A stretch of 64,000 bases of DNA from positions 607,625 to 671,624 of the forward strand of contig JAJEKV010000235.1 in the NCBI GenBank assembly GCA_021234155.1, written 5' to 3'. The notes beneath the pieces are model-generated. The model was not told the DNA's origin and made no database searches. It worked only from the letters and a program-made list of their open reading frames with translations. The DNA is from Isoetes taiwanensis. Taxonomy: Eukaryota; Streptophyta; Lycopodiopsida; Isoetales; Isoetaceae. The position numbers were made by a program, and so were the translations under genes. Position 1 is the first letter of the stretch. The number at the start of each line of letters is the position of its first letter. This document shows, piece by piece, positions 21,141 through 32,336 of the stretch.

Positions 21141-21944
21141 TGGAGCCTGCCCTTTTATATGGGATTGAAGTATGGGGCCCAGTACTGTCCCTCGCTACCT
21201 GGAATGATTTGGAGCAGGTACAGAATGCCTTCTTGATACGAGTAGTGGGGGTGAAGTCCACAGTCTCAATTCAAATTCTGTTGCAGGAGACGGGTTTCTT
21301 GCCTCTTCAGAGAGCGGCCCTTGATCACCATATTGTTTATTTTCAGAAGGTGGTCAATATGGACGATGCTCATCTCCCTAACTTAGCTTATATCATGGCA
21401 ATGGGGCCGCAATGCCTCAAGGCCTACTGGAGGAAAAAGAGGGCTCAATGGTTGGCTAGATGGAATGTGCAGGAGCACAGGTGCATACATGTGCAAACAG
21501 TGGCAGATCACCATAGCTTGAGGCAATATTTTGACGCTTGCTTCCTCAGCAAAAGACAGTATACTACAAGTGCCACATAAATCCCACATTAAAATGGGGC
21601 CTGCAATGCTACCTGCGAACACATTTGCCTATGAAAAGGCGCAGACTCATTGCCTCCATTCGCACAGGGGCACATCATCTTCGAATTGAGATGGACAGAT
21701 GGATTTGTGAGCCATGCAGAGCAGGCTTTGTCAATGCTGCCAAATGGAAGTCATTAAGGATGAATCTCATGCCCTTCAAAGCTGCCCAGCATATGATCAA
21801 ATTCGGACGCGCTATGCTAAGTTGGTCAGGCCTGGCCAGCCGCTACATGTGACGTTGAGCACGTCTTCCGTACGGGAGCTAGGATCATACCTTCAGGAGG
21901 TCATGGATATGAGAGATCAGCTATGTCCTCGAGCACGTACTTGA
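21020..21944 (+). pseudogene. LINE ORF2, C-terminal region with Cys/His cluster
   Basis: Open stretches in alternating frames: LFKVLVEPALLYGIEVWGPV (about 21125-21185), a long helical region to about 21580, LIASIRTGAHHLRIEMDRW (about 21648-21705), then LCQCCQMEVIKDESHALQSC (about 21726-21785). The last has the C-x-C-C ... H-x4-C arrangement typical of LINE C-terminal zinc-knuckle-like ends. It ends LCPRART and TGA at 21944. Confidence 0.85.
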
Positions 21945-21999
21945 CATGTACTATATACATATATTTCATGATGATCTATACATGTACAGTTTGACAACA

Positions 22000-22155
22000 T
22001 TCTTATTACTGCCATGGGTTTTCCCTCGAAAACCCTTGGGTTGGGGGTAACCGGACAATAATAAGTTTGTTGCGCTCCTTCATTGGGTCACATAGGCCCG
22101 ATTGATTTCCGTGGACGATAAAAACATTCTCTCTCTCTCTCTTTCTTTCTTTTTT
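22000..22155 (+). mobile_element. LINE 3' UTR: stem-loop, terminal motif and CT microsatellite
   Basis: A stem GGTTTTC-CCTC-GAAAACC (about 22018-22035) is followed by a G-rich tail. The element ends at CCGTGGACGATAAAA (about 22111-22125) and then a CT-rich run (22129-22155). The stem and the terminal motif recur in the other copies. Confidence 0.75.
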
Positions 22156-22600
22156 ATCATGAACTTTGGATAAATTTTACATATACCATGTATGTATTAT
22201 TGACATATTATCCCAAAATACATAACGCATAATTCAACCAAGCTATCAAGACCGTTAAAACTTATACAGCTATCCGAACATGACATGCCGGGTTGGTTAC
22301 ACCTAATCAACCGTTTCATGTAATGTTGCAGATACAATATTGACTCCAACATTATAGATCCAAGAGTTTCTATTGAATTTGAAGCTTCACTTGCTACCTC
22401 TCTAACATTGACATAAGGGAGAGCTATGGCAGAACATAATAAAAAGTGATCGACTCATTTCTAAAAAAAGAGCAAGTAGACATATGAGCTCAATTGTGTC
22501 GTTTCTTCATTATACAGTGATATGTACAAATCTAGATATGCGAGCTCAATTGGTAGTTCTTTATCACTACATTGACATGTCTAATGTACAATTTATCATC
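22156..22600. other. AT-rich sequence, no gene seen
   Basis: No supported feature. It includes two nearly identical phrases (about 22483-22503 and 22541-22560, 'atgagctcaattg' and 'gcgagctcaattg'). Confidence 0.4.
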
Positions 22601-22603
22601 CGA

Positions 22604-22755
22604 CTGCTTATTGCCAAGGTTTTTCCCTAGAAAACCCTTCGGGGAGGAAGGGGGGAGGTTAATCTTGAACAATAATAGACCTGTTGTTTTCTTTTCTTCG
22701 TTTGAGTTCCATAGGTCTTTTGGTCTCCATCGATTCAATTTAAGGTATAGCACTG
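22604..22755 (+). mobile_element. LINE 3' tail fragment
   Basis: It begins 'ttattgccaaggtttttccct', has the stem GGTTTTTCCCTAGAAAACC and the G-rich continuation, and ends near 'ggtctccatcgattcaattta', a diverged form of the family's terminal motif. The 5' coding region is absent. Confidence 0.7.
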
Positions 22756-23048
22756 GGAATGATACCATGTGGCTTTTTTCACGAGAACAGTTTAAGAATT
22801 GTGGTGTGTGTATTTCTTTTGTTAATGAATTTTATTGAACATGGCTAAATATACTGCAAAATATTGCTACCACAGTTCATCTCAAGATTTTGCTAGTCAC
22901 AATTCTAAAAGTAGATTCTAGTCATTGCATTTTAATGTGGAGAATTTCAAAGTTTGTACGTTGATCATAATCTGAAAGCACTTTAATGCAAAATCATTAG
23001 TCATTTTCAAATACTTCTACTTTCAATGTTTCTTCTACTCCAAAATAA

Positions 23049-23754
23049 AGAATAGAATAGAATAGAATAGAATAGAATAGGTTTTTAGCGTCCACGAAGA
23101 CCAATTGGCCTATGGGACCCAAACAAAAAGAGAGCAGCAAACAGGATTAAAAAACCCCCGCCCCAAAGGGTTTTCTAGGGAAAAAGCTTAGCAGTAATAA
23201 GCATGCTGGCACACTGTACAATTGCACAGGACAGTTCAATACCATCCCGTAGGACACAAACGAGTCCGTGCATCCATAATCTCCTGGAGGTATGACCCCA
23301 ACGAACCCACTGACGCCGTAGTCAATAACTGATGCAACGGCTGGCCAGGCACTAGTAATCGAACATATCGCTCTCGGATATGGGCAAATGCTGGGCAGAT
23401 CTAGAGGGCATGACATTCATCCTCAATGGCGCCCTGGTGGCAACACTGGCAAAGCCTTTGCTCTCGTGCTTCCCGAGCCCAACGCCCCGTTTCAATGCGA
23501 AGGCGATGTGCACCCGTGCGAATGGAAGCTATAAGTCTGCGCTTCTTCATGGGCAGCTGGATGTACAAGTACTGGTGTGGGCCTCTTGTGAGCCTAGGAT
23601 TGACTTGCTGGTGATAGTGTGCCAGCTTAACGTGCGTCAGAGCCTCTGCATCCCAGAGCTTGCGAAGGAAAGTAGCATCTAGGTACAGTTTAAGTGCCTC
23701 GCCATCTAAGAAAAGGTAAACATTTCTATTATCTTCTTGTTCTTTTATGTACAC
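23049..23754 (-). mobile_element. 5'-truncated LINE copy
   Basis: The minus-strand reading gives the C-terminal region (KKRRLIASIRTGAHRLRIET, LCQCCHQGAIEDECHALE, then CPAFAHIRERYVRLLVPGQ in a shifted frame) closely matching the LINE at 21.6-21.9 kb. The 3' UTR stem (about 23150-23200), the terminal motif CTTCGTGGACGCTAAAAACC and a (TATTC)6-like microsatellite (plus-strand 23051-23080) follow. The copy keeps about the last 120 codons. Confidence 0.85.
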
Positions 23755-24440
23755 ATATAATACATAGGCATCCCATTATAAAAAGGAAGAAAAGAGAAAT
23801 TTCATGTGATTATGTTTCTTGTTCTTTAGCGGAGGACGTACATGCACCCATGATACACATGCATCTATCAATTTGTATGAGAAGTAAAACATAGGCCACA
23901 TTATTATAGATATACACCGTCTTGATATTAGGAATCCAATTTAATTTTTTACTAGGTTGAGTTGTTTCAGAATGACACAACTCGAAGGTTCTTATGCAAT
24001 AAAATATGGTCCTATAATTATCACATATCTCATGTGACAAATCAAGTTTATCGTCATTGGGTCAAATCTAACATAGTGAATGTGGCCACTAGTTTGTAGT
24101 CAAAAGAGATTTTAGTCATTAACTATGCTATACTCAACATCGTTGTTCTTATTTACCTATAATTTGCATGTGAGTTTCTTACTTGAAGATGATTGATTTA
24201 GACCATGTATATGATGTCACTTCAGCTGGTGTTCCTTTTAATGGCCTCATTCTATGAATAATTTGTGCAATTTGTCAAGTGCATGAAACGCGAATAATCT
24301 AATCACATATTTTAAATAAACTTTTGTGTTTTAGCCATTTATCATGAAATTCTAGAGTGGCTGGAAATACAGTTGTTGCATTGCATTCTTAATGCTTGAT
24401 AGTGAACTCATATCTATAAAATTTTGCTCTCAAAAATCTG
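23755..24440. other. AT-rich sequence, no gene seen
   Basis: Only short unconvincing frames. No repeat or RNA signature noted. Confidence 0.4.
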
Positions 24441-24444
24441 CATG

Positions 24445-24530
24445 CGGGGGTTTTGTAATTTTACTAGTAATGGTTTTAATTGGCCTCCGTGGACGTTAAA
24501 ATATACTTCCTTCCTTCCTTCCTTCCTTCT
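24445..24530 (+). mobile_element. short LINE 3' tail with (CTTC)n
   Basis: The terminal motif CCTCCGTGGACGTTAAAA (24484-24501) is followed by a TTCC-type run to 24530. Only ~60 bp of element precede it, so it is a very short truncated insertion. Confidence 0.7.
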
Positions 24531-24879
24531 AGTAGGATTTACTTGCCTAAAGGTTTGATTTATTTTCCATGGATACTAAAAGTATAGACCAATTCATCAT
24601 CAATTTTATCTTCTTGCCTTCACTTTATAGCAGTATACCCGTCCCATAGCTTTAATTTGGTCTCTATCGACAAACAACTGCTATGGATAATCAATCTGAT
24701 TACTCATTAAGATGTCCTTAAGGATGATAAGTCTAAATTAAAAAGAAAGAGGGCTACATATTCTAAACGGGGCGCGCCCTGGACTACCACACTCGTCGGA
24801 CTCGTAAGTAACCTTTGAGATGCTAAGGCTTAGGAGCTGGTGAAGACAATACAATGCCCTCGTTAACCCCATGCTTGAC

Positions 24880-25394
24880 AAGGGTTAACAACAGTACCTG
24901 TTAGCGCATTTGTCCGTGAAGAAATGTAGATAATTGCGTCCATTTGTATAGAAGTGCACCGCCTCAAAATTGAGATGGGCATATAAGCCCATGAAGAATG
25001 CACAAATAGGCTCTGCCAACACTGCCAACTAGGGTCATTGAAGATGAATGCTACACTCTTCAGAGTTGTCCAGCCTTTAGCCTATTAGGGCACGTTATGC
25101 TCGATTGGTTCCACCTAATCAATGTTTGCATATGATGTTGGAGGTGGCTTTTAGCGGGGGTCCCTAGCATCATGCCTTGAGAGGTAATGGACATGCAAAC
25201 TCGGTTGTACCCTCGATCCTTTGCTTTAAAAAGTACAAAATATACAATTTATCAGCAAGCCTATTACTGCTAAGGTTTTTCCCTCCCCTTCGGGGATGGG
25301 TTTTTTTAACCTTGGATAGTAATAGGTCTATTGTCATAGGCCTTTTTTGTCTCCATAGATAGAAAAAATCACTTTTTTTTTTTTTTTTTTTTTT
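24880..25394 (+). mobile_element. 5'-truncated LINE copy ending in poly(T)
   Basis: Fragments of the C-terminal region are recognisable: the Cys/His part (around 25000-25070, 'gtcattgaagatgaatgctacactcttcagagttgtcc' has the same layout as the 21.75 kb copy) and EVMDMQTRLYP near 25180-25210. The 3' UTR stem region (25270-25315) follows, then a degenerate end 'gtctccatagatag' and 22 T residues (25373-25394). More diverged than the 23 kb copy. Confidence 0.75.
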
Positions 25395-26500
25395 GAAGGC
25401 AAGGTGGTTTCTATTAATATAGAAAAATATTACAATATTGATCTCTAAAGATCGAGATAGGAAGGATGAGCACAAGTGAAGCCCTATTGGCCCTGATACA
25501 TAATACGCTCAAAAAGCTTTCTTACATCAGCATCTGATGAGAAAGTACAATTAACAGATAACATATACTTTTCTCAAAAACTTTTTGCAACCAGTTTTAA
25601 ACCTGTAAGCAAAGGATAGCAGAATGCAGGCTGAAGTATATCAGTCCCCAGCTGCCCTCAAGCTTAGTAGTACTTGAGATTGACACAAGCATACCAGAAC
25701 CTGGTCTAAAGTGCTGCAAGCATATCAGTACTTGAGCATATGATTGGATATTAGTATCCACTTAAAAAATGTTCAAGCATAGCAGTACTTGAAACACTTT
25801 AAATCCCTAGCATGCACAAATTAGAGAACTTGATATACCAAAGAGTCCCATACCTCAGAGTGTATCATGCGCTCTAATCAATGCAGCATTGTCGGGATTA
25901 TCTTCTACATCCTTGATATTTACAAGTAAAAACCTGATTGCTCAGCATCAATATGAAGAATAAGTCATCTATAACTGATGCTTCCTGCTAGCAAGGAAAG
26001 AAGCTAAACAGACTTGAAAAGTTTCGTTCCAAAAAACAGCTTATGATATTCCCCACTGGGATCTGCATATCCAAATCCTACTTTACATAATCGGGAGTTT
26101 CTATCCCCTTCGCTTTATAGGCCAATATCCCAATCTGCTGGGCATACCCTTTCAGCGTGTCTAGAATAGACATAGTGGGCATACAAGCAAAGAACTTGTG
26201 TGCTACCAAAGGAAGATGCCACATTAGTGGATTACCTGAAACAACTGATAATGGCCGCCTAAAAGAAGGAGGGTTACACACAAAACCAGCAGATCCGATG
26301 ACTGTTCTTGAGAAGGCAGAACAAATCCAAGTCCTGCTAGCACCCAGATCCCTGCTGGTTTGCACCATAATCCGGTGGTTTAGAGTGGCAAGAAAGGGAG
26401 GCGACCGCCTGCCCTAGCCGCTTTCGCCCAATCGTCCGCCTCCCATCCCCAATATCGTCTCACGGTCATCGAAAAAATCAAATCAATTCAGTTCAATTAT
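25395..26500. other. AT-rich sequence, no gene seen
   Basis: A stretch near 25620-25800 repeats the phrase 'cagtacttgagat/agcat' in loose form. Frames are short and unconvincing. Confidence 0.35.
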
Positions 26501-27650
26501 CTTTTTTCCATGCTATTTGGCTTGTATATTGATTAAATGGAGGTATGCCTTGATAATCACAATGATGGAGGTCTGCATTTGGTTCATTGTCTCATTAAGC
26601 ATCTTGTATATGCTGATGATGTCTCACTTATAGCTCATACAACTAGTAATATATGCAGTAACATTTACATGCTCTGCACACTTTTTGTTAACCTTCAAAA
26701 GATAAAGCTCTTAGTATATCATTCTTGCCAGTGTGCCAATGAAGTCATGTACTATGACAATCATGAGATTGCAATGGTAGATAGCTTTATGAGTACATTG
26801 ATGTTGAATTTTGTAATAATAAACTATGGAAAATGTGCATCACCAAGTGTGTGACTGCAAGTGGAGGAACATTTTGAGCAATGCAAAACAATTAGATATT
26901 CATGATCACGAAAAGCTCACTTAATCTGGACTTTGTTTAGTTGTATGAATCTAAGATGTAAGGATCTGCCATTAGTGTTAGTACCTGGAATAGCCTATAA
27001 TTGGTGCAAAAATATTTCATCTCCTATATCTTAGGGGTGAAAGCTACAATGCCATATGCTATTGAAAGAGACAGGTTTCTTGCCCCTCCAACATTCTGCA
27101 TGCAACATCACATAGTGCACGGCATAGAAGTTGAAAGGTATCCTTCTCTAGCATTTGACATAGATGAATCTCCTCAACGTTTGGAGAGGGGTTGGAAAGG
27201 GCATTATTTGCATGATTTGCCCGATGGTCTGTGCGACAGGACCAATGTATAGTATTTGAAAGTGCTGAGTCTAGGCTTCTTCAGTAGTATCATGATGATT
27301 GTTTTTTCCAGACCAATATCACATTAAAACTAGTCATTATCATGCATATATCAATTCCACTTTAGAACATGACCACATGCTTATTTGCTTGTTTGTTTGT
27401 CCAACATGAAACTTGTAGCTATTATGTCATTCGTATAGAATCCCATCATCTCCAAATTGAGACAGGTAGGTGGGAACAAGCACAATTGCCACGAGAAGCA
27501 AGATTGTGTGCATGTTGCTCTGCAAATTCCTAAGGATGAATACCGTACACTTCTGGAATATCCTACTTTTATGATGATCATGAATCATTATCTGACATTA
27601 CCATTGCATTCCACACTTCCAAAGCTTTTCAATGTGTTAGTCATATGCCA
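26500..27650 (+). mobile_element. old LINE fragment (RT to C-terminus)
   Basis: HLVYADDVSLIAH (about 26605-26645) is the LINE RT catalytic block, here with the canonical YADD. It is followed by VNLQKIKLLVYH, a later segment similar to ETGFLPLQ (about 27068-27095) and LQIETGRW (about 27450-27475). Many stops and deletions; the 3' UTR is not recognised. Confidence 0.75.
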
Positions 27651-27654
27651 CCAG

Positions 27655-28690
27655 GCACTGTACTATTTCTTAGCACAACATTGGCCAAAGGCAAGGATCA
27701 AGATCAAGCATCAGGTAGCAGACCCATGCCCCTGTAGAAGCCCATGCAGAAACCCATGCCCCCGTCAAAGAAGAGTTTAAGGGCAGACAAGTAACCACCT
27801 CCGAGGAGCGCGGCCTTAACTTAGCAGGATTGCAAGATTCTCTTAAATCAAGCATATGATCCAGAGTTGATAACCAACATTACAAAGGCTCTACCATATG
27901 TCTATTTTGGCCCGAGGTCGTTGTACTATCTTCTTTTTAAAATGGTAAGGCTTTTGGTCTTTGTGCCGGGGACGCTGCGAAGGTGACGCGATATCGCGGC
28001 GTTCCTTTGCCCTTTAAGGGAGTATTTTTGATATCTTTTTTTCTAAATTTTTGAATTTTGTTTGGTCGTCGTTTTTTTCATTAGCGTCTTTCCATGGCTA
28101 TGGCAACCGAAAGGATGGTCGTTTTAACTCTGCGTTCCCGCCTCTTACGGAATGCTAGATTTGAAATGCCTCGAAGCTATTTTTGAATCGAGCATCGATA
28201 TGTCTTTCTCTAGGGCCATGTTTGGAGCGGGTAGACCCCGACACTCTAAATCCTCTCAGATCTTATCTATTTTGTACTGGAAGTCTTTTGTTGTTTATCC
28301 CTTGCATTTTTCAAAAAGTTCGTAGTTTTTATTCGAAGCTTGGGATTCCATCAATCAAGTCCTCCAACCGAAGCAAAAGCAGCTTGAAGCAGGTGATAGA
28401 AGTCTTAGGCTCTTGAATTCATTCAGGTCTTTGCTTAAAATTGAATTTGTTATCCTTGCTAGGTAGGACTCCAACATGGCGGAAGCAGGCACATGACGGT
28501 TCTTTTTGCTCCAGCCCTTTATTGGAAATGTTAGGATTTGGCTGCAATCTTCTTTTCACCATAATTCTTGCGTTTGGTGGCAATTTTATCACATTTGAGC
28601 TCCTTGAAAAGCTCGTGGAGTGCTCTTTATTAGAAAGTAATTTGTTGTGGAGGACTATTGAGCTCTGAAATCTCGGTCTCTTTTAGTGGA
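27655..28690. promoter_or_regulatory. non-coding leader or LTR-like region before the 28.7 kb ORF
   Basis: No supported gene. The phrase TTTTGGCCCGAGGTCGTTGTA (about 27903-27923) resembles 'ttgggccaaaggccgttgta' just before the TATA box of the gypsy LTR at 15.53 kb. Together with the following T-rich leader ending in 'gtggag' before an ATG, this could be an LTR or a promoter with a long leader. Unproven. Confidence 0.3.
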
Positions 28691-28691
28691 G

Positions 28692-29141
28692 ATGGCAAAA
28701 GCAACTCGTAATCCTTCCAAGCGCATCTCTGGTAATCGTAATGGGGTACATGGCACTGGTGAAAGGGAATATGCTCTAGATTCTCCAAAGATTAGTGTTC
28801 GAGATGCACACAAATTGGCTCGAGAAGATGCTCCTTCTTTTCTTAATAGTTTGATATCATCAATAGCAGTTGGATCTGAAGGGCAGGAGAAGCAAACTTC
28901 TTTGCATCTCAATCCACTGGCATTGCCTCATGCTCCTATTTCTTCCAGTGGCATATATATAGCTAGTTCAACTGAGGCAGTTCTAGCTCTCTCCTCTTCT
29001 CAGCTTGTTGTTCCAGCTTCTGTCCCTATATCTCATAATACTAGAGGCGGTGTTGGACATGTGACTCTAGAAAGCTCTTCTGCACAATTGGTACTTTCAA
29101 AGGCATCTCCAACACATGTTGGAAGTTTTCAGAACAAATGA
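28692..29141 (+). CDS. unassigned Ser-rich open reading frame
   Basis: An ATG in a reasonable context (gtggagATGgca) opens 149 codons ending TGA at 29141. The N-terminus is basic (MAKATRNPSKRISGNRNG), the middle has SVRDAHKLAREDAPSFLNSL, and the rest is Ser/Leu/Val-rich and low in charge, ending PTHVGSFQNK. No domain, signal peptide or catalytic motif is recognised. It may be a 5' exon or a Gag-like protein start, since a repeat-bearing open frame follows after a short break. Translation is not proven. Confidence 0.45.
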   Translation: MAKATRNPSKRISGNRNGVHGTGEREYALDSPKISVRDAHKLAREDAPSFLNSLISSIAVGSEGQEKQTSLHLNPLALPHAPISSSGIYIASSTEAVLALSSSQLVVPASVPISHNTRGGVGHVTLESSSAQLVLSKASPTHVGSFQNK

Positions 29142-29167
29142 GATTAGGAGCTCTAGTCTAGAATAAT

Positions 29168-29485
29168 GTGACACAGGTTGCCTTAACACATCATGGAAGT
29201 CTCACACATGAAGGAGGCTCTTCTGGAAAAATAGAATATCCAACGCATGTTGGAGGTTCCTCAAGGCAAGAAAAGTTTCCCCCTTTTTCCTTAAGGAAGC
29301 CTAGGATAGCTTGTTCTTCAACCATGCCATATGTCTCGGCCTCTACATCGTGGAGGTCTTTTGACAGAGTGGCAAGGGTTATACATACCGGTTTTTCTGA
29401 GTGGTTATGCAAAGGTTTGTCATCTCCAACCACCTCATTTCGTGTCTCTTTGAACAAAATAAAGATAGGATTAGATACTGGGTAG
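29168..29485 (+). pseudogene. continuation of the 28.7 kb reading frame with short repeats
   Basis: In a shifted frame the motif of the preceding ORF's end recurs: LTHHGSL, LTHEGGSSG, PTHVGGSSRQ. It is encoded by four variants of ACACATGTTGGAAGTTT between 29108 and 29265. Then comes SFDRVARVIHTGFSEWL and a stop at 29483. The shared repeat links it to the upstream ORF across a frameshift or short intron. Confidence 0.4.
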
Positions 29486-29835
29486 CAGAGATAGTTACTA
29501 ACGGGATATGGTCCATGCCAAGTATTAAGATGTCTAATTATAAGGAACAGATGAATCCTTTGTTGCACAATGAGGAAGAGGGGAAGAGAGCTAGATGATG
29601 AAGCCACTAATATAGATATAGATAAAAAGTCGCATTTAATTAAAGTAGGTCAAATCCTGACATTTGGGTCTCATGCTGAAAATGGAACTCATACTAAAAA
29701 AAAAAAAAAACTGAATTGAATGCTTGTATAGAATTACACATCATACACCAAGAACTGGGTCACTTGTTTTCCTCATAAATATTACAAACCACGAGTTGAG
29801 AAAGTTTTCAAGCTTCTCAATATTATCTACCCTCA

Positions 29836-31438
29836 TACCGTGCTATAGCATGGAGGTTGCTCATGGATTTGTCCATCTTCCTTTTGGGGGATCTTGTGGG
29901 TCTTGTCCTTTGAAATGTGACAAGTTGGATATGACCATACCACACACTCCATCAATTCCCTCCTTTGAGGATCATCATGATTTGTCCTCCACTTCTTCTC
30001 CCAATAGTCGGTATATTGATCCTTCAAGTTGCCCCTCTTATGCCTTCCAACGGGCTCCCAATATTGAATCTAGAATCCGGGACGCAACTCCTCTCCATCA
30101 AGCATGGTGGTGGTAACATCGAGAGTGCCACCCCAGCCAAATTGGACAATCCTCATCGTCGACCTTACTAGCACAAAGTATTCTTCCTTGATGTCCTCAA
30201 AAGAATCCCACTCAGGAAGATCAAACCACTTCAGCTTTGAAACCTTGTTCCACCATTTGGAGCCATTGTTAGGACCCAAGTGAACTTTCTTTGATGTGCT
30301 TGCTCCATGAGAACCCTCCCATCTAGACTCGTAAGAACCCGTCTCTCGCCTTTCCCCGACTCCAATCGCCAATACAGGTTGTCTACATGATATTTGGTCC
30401 GATTGGTGATCGCAAATTGCTCCCCGATTGCCATTCTTTCTTTTCATCTCATGAGTTAATGCAAATGTATCTTTTAATTGAATGCAAGTGTTGCACTTTG
30501 AGAATGGCATGTGTTGCAAGACACACACGTCGAGAAGTGAGTTTTCCATAAACCCTTGAAAAGATGATTGAGAAAAAGGCCGACCTCAAGAGTTTCTAGA
30601 ATGGAGTTGACCTCTTTAAGGCACTCTTTCTAGAGTAATCGTGGCAACACCTTTTGGAGCACTTGTACACCGTGCTCGTTTCACCTTCGACTCATCATGC
30701 ATAGATTGAGATGTGTATCCTCGATAAAGCTCAAGACCCGCAATGTCCTTCAAAGTGTTTGCTCTAGGTTTCAAAGTCGATTGCATTGCCATCTTTGGAA
30801 CAATCTGTGCTCTTTTTCGACTGCTCCCAAGATCTTTTAAAATTATGTCTTGCTCGGGCCAAGAATCCATCTTAATGCTCTCATACATACCTTTCAAAGC
30901 CCCTCAATTGATAAAGTAATATTCTCTTATTTTCATCATAGCAGATGAAATTAATCCTGTCTTTCTGAAGTTGTCCAATGTATTGGGACCTTATTTCCAC
31001 AAGGTCATCCACACTATTCTGAACTGTGCAATCTAGAGTGCAACACTCTTGTCCCCTAATTGCTTCTAGGTTTTCTTTGGTTGGTGCCATACTTTCCATC
31101 CTTTGTAAATATCTGTCACTTCTAGCCCTTTTGGGCACTCTTGGTTGCCTATAGCGCCTCTTTCTCGTAATCAAAGGATGCTCATTCACTACCAAACGTT
31201 CCACATTGCCTGGGCTGGGCCTCGAGGTATCTACTTCAGTTGGGCCTTCTAGGTTCTCACTATTCTTATGTGTAATATGTCTAATTGGCCATCTTAACTG
31301 AGTTTGAGACTCAAGCAACCCGGAGCACACAATCTGGATCATCTTGCGGCTCCCACAGGATATGATTGTATCAACCCGGATAAGAAGCTTCCCAATGCCA
31401 ACACCAAGGACGATCATCTCCGACCTTTGATCATTCAC
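29836..31438 (-). pseudogene. broken minus-strand gene of unknown family
   Basis: Four long minus-strand frames follow each other: 31438-30881 (ends in YDENKRILLYQLRGFERYV), 30897-30616, 30549-30070 (NTCIQLKDTFALTHEMKRKN; KKVHLGPNNGSKWWNKVSKL; WFDLPEWDSFEDIKEEYFVL) and about 30075-29836 (QYWEPVGRHKRGNLKDQYTD; ends CYSTV). Composition is normal for protein, with a Cys pair (CCTLDC) and a Cys-X2-Cys. It may have been ~500 residues. A transposase-derived protein is possible from the Cys/His-poor basic layout, but that is a guess. Lesions or introns lie at about 30890, 30580 and 30070. Confidence 0.45.
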
Positions 31439-31589
31439 ACTATCCGGATGGATCCAATGCGATTCACGATGCCCTACGCAAAAGACCGCCCGTTACTGCG
31501 GGTGCAAAAGCAATGTCCTGCATTTGGTTTGCTTGGCTCGATTCTGCTTTCAGATGCTCCCTAAATAAAAGAAGACATTCAACATGGAA

Positions 31590-31680
31590 TATTATAACCA
31601 TATAACCATGAACACTACAAAACAATAAACAATAAAATATAATCATATAACCATATAACAACATAACCATATATATACAA
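31590..31680. repeat. ATAACCAT-type short repeats
   Basis: The unit ATAACCAT (with small spacers) recurs at least six times. A similar cluster lies at 32762-32823. The two clusters flank the AT-rich degenerate repeat and the tRNA-like element. Confidence 0.6.
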
Positions 31681-31739
31681 GAAAAATTAATCGCCCCAAT
31701 TTGTATTGTTTTAGCATGTTCTTACGGTGTAAGGCCCTA

Positions 31740-32270
31740 TAGTGCTCTAGATAACCAACGATTCTACTAAGATTCTCTTAGATTCTCCTAGATTCTCTTA
31801 GAATTTTCTATTTTGATCGAGGTGCTTACCCATGAGCATTTAAAACCTTCTAAAATAATCTATTTTGGATCTGTGCAATATTTTTAAAACATTTTCTATT
31901 TTTAGACTAAGGCGCTTGCCTGAGCATCTAGAATATTTTTTTTTTCAAGATTTATATTGTACACCTTTATTATAAAACATTTTAGAACATTTTATTGTCG
32001 CTCTTTGCAAAATATTAAAAAGAACTCTAAGATTTCATCAAGATTTTCTTAGATTCCCTTAGATATTATGAAGATTCCCTTAGATTCAATTAGATTTTAA
32101 GAGATTCCGTTAGACTTGTATATTTTCCTAGATTCTCTTACAATTTATGAGATTTCCTTATATTCCCTTTAATTCTCTTGGATTCCCTTACATTCTAGAA
32201 ATTTCTAGAACATTTTAGAACTTTCTGGAACATTTTGAAACTTTCAAAACATCCTAGAATATTATAGTCT
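31740..32270. repeat. degenerate AGATTCTCTT tandem repeat region
   Basis: A ~10-bp unit (variants AGATTCTCTT, AGATTCCCTT, AGATTTTCTT) recurs many times, followed by 'tctagaacattt' variants. It looks like an old minisatellite that has drifted. Confidence 0.65.
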
Positions 32271-32336
32271 ATTTTATCTTAATTACAACATTACCCTTAA
32301 GTATATTTGAAACATAAATTTTTCATAGAATTAATG

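Larger units (their letters stand above)
16806..22155 (+). mobile_element. near full-length, mutated LINE (non-LTR retrotransposon)
   Basis: Parts in order: a 5' region of tandem monomers, ORF1 with coiled coils, an APE-type endonuclease, reverse transcriptase, a long C-terminal region with a Cys/His cluster, a 3' UTR with a stem-loop, and a CT-rich microsatellite after the motif CCGTGGACGATAAAA. Numerous frameshifts and stops make it inactive. At least seven other fragments in the window share its 3' end or coding region, so this family has been very active here. Confidence 0.9.

Noticed and set aside
23147-23416. 89-codon minus-strand frame as a separate gene
   Set aside because: It is the wrong frame over a truncated LINE C-terminus; the LINE reading in the neighbouring frame matches the main copy.
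25170-25475. 101-codon minus-strand Lys/Phe-rich frame
   Set aside because: It reads through the poly(T) tail of a LINE fragment and has no protein-like pattern.
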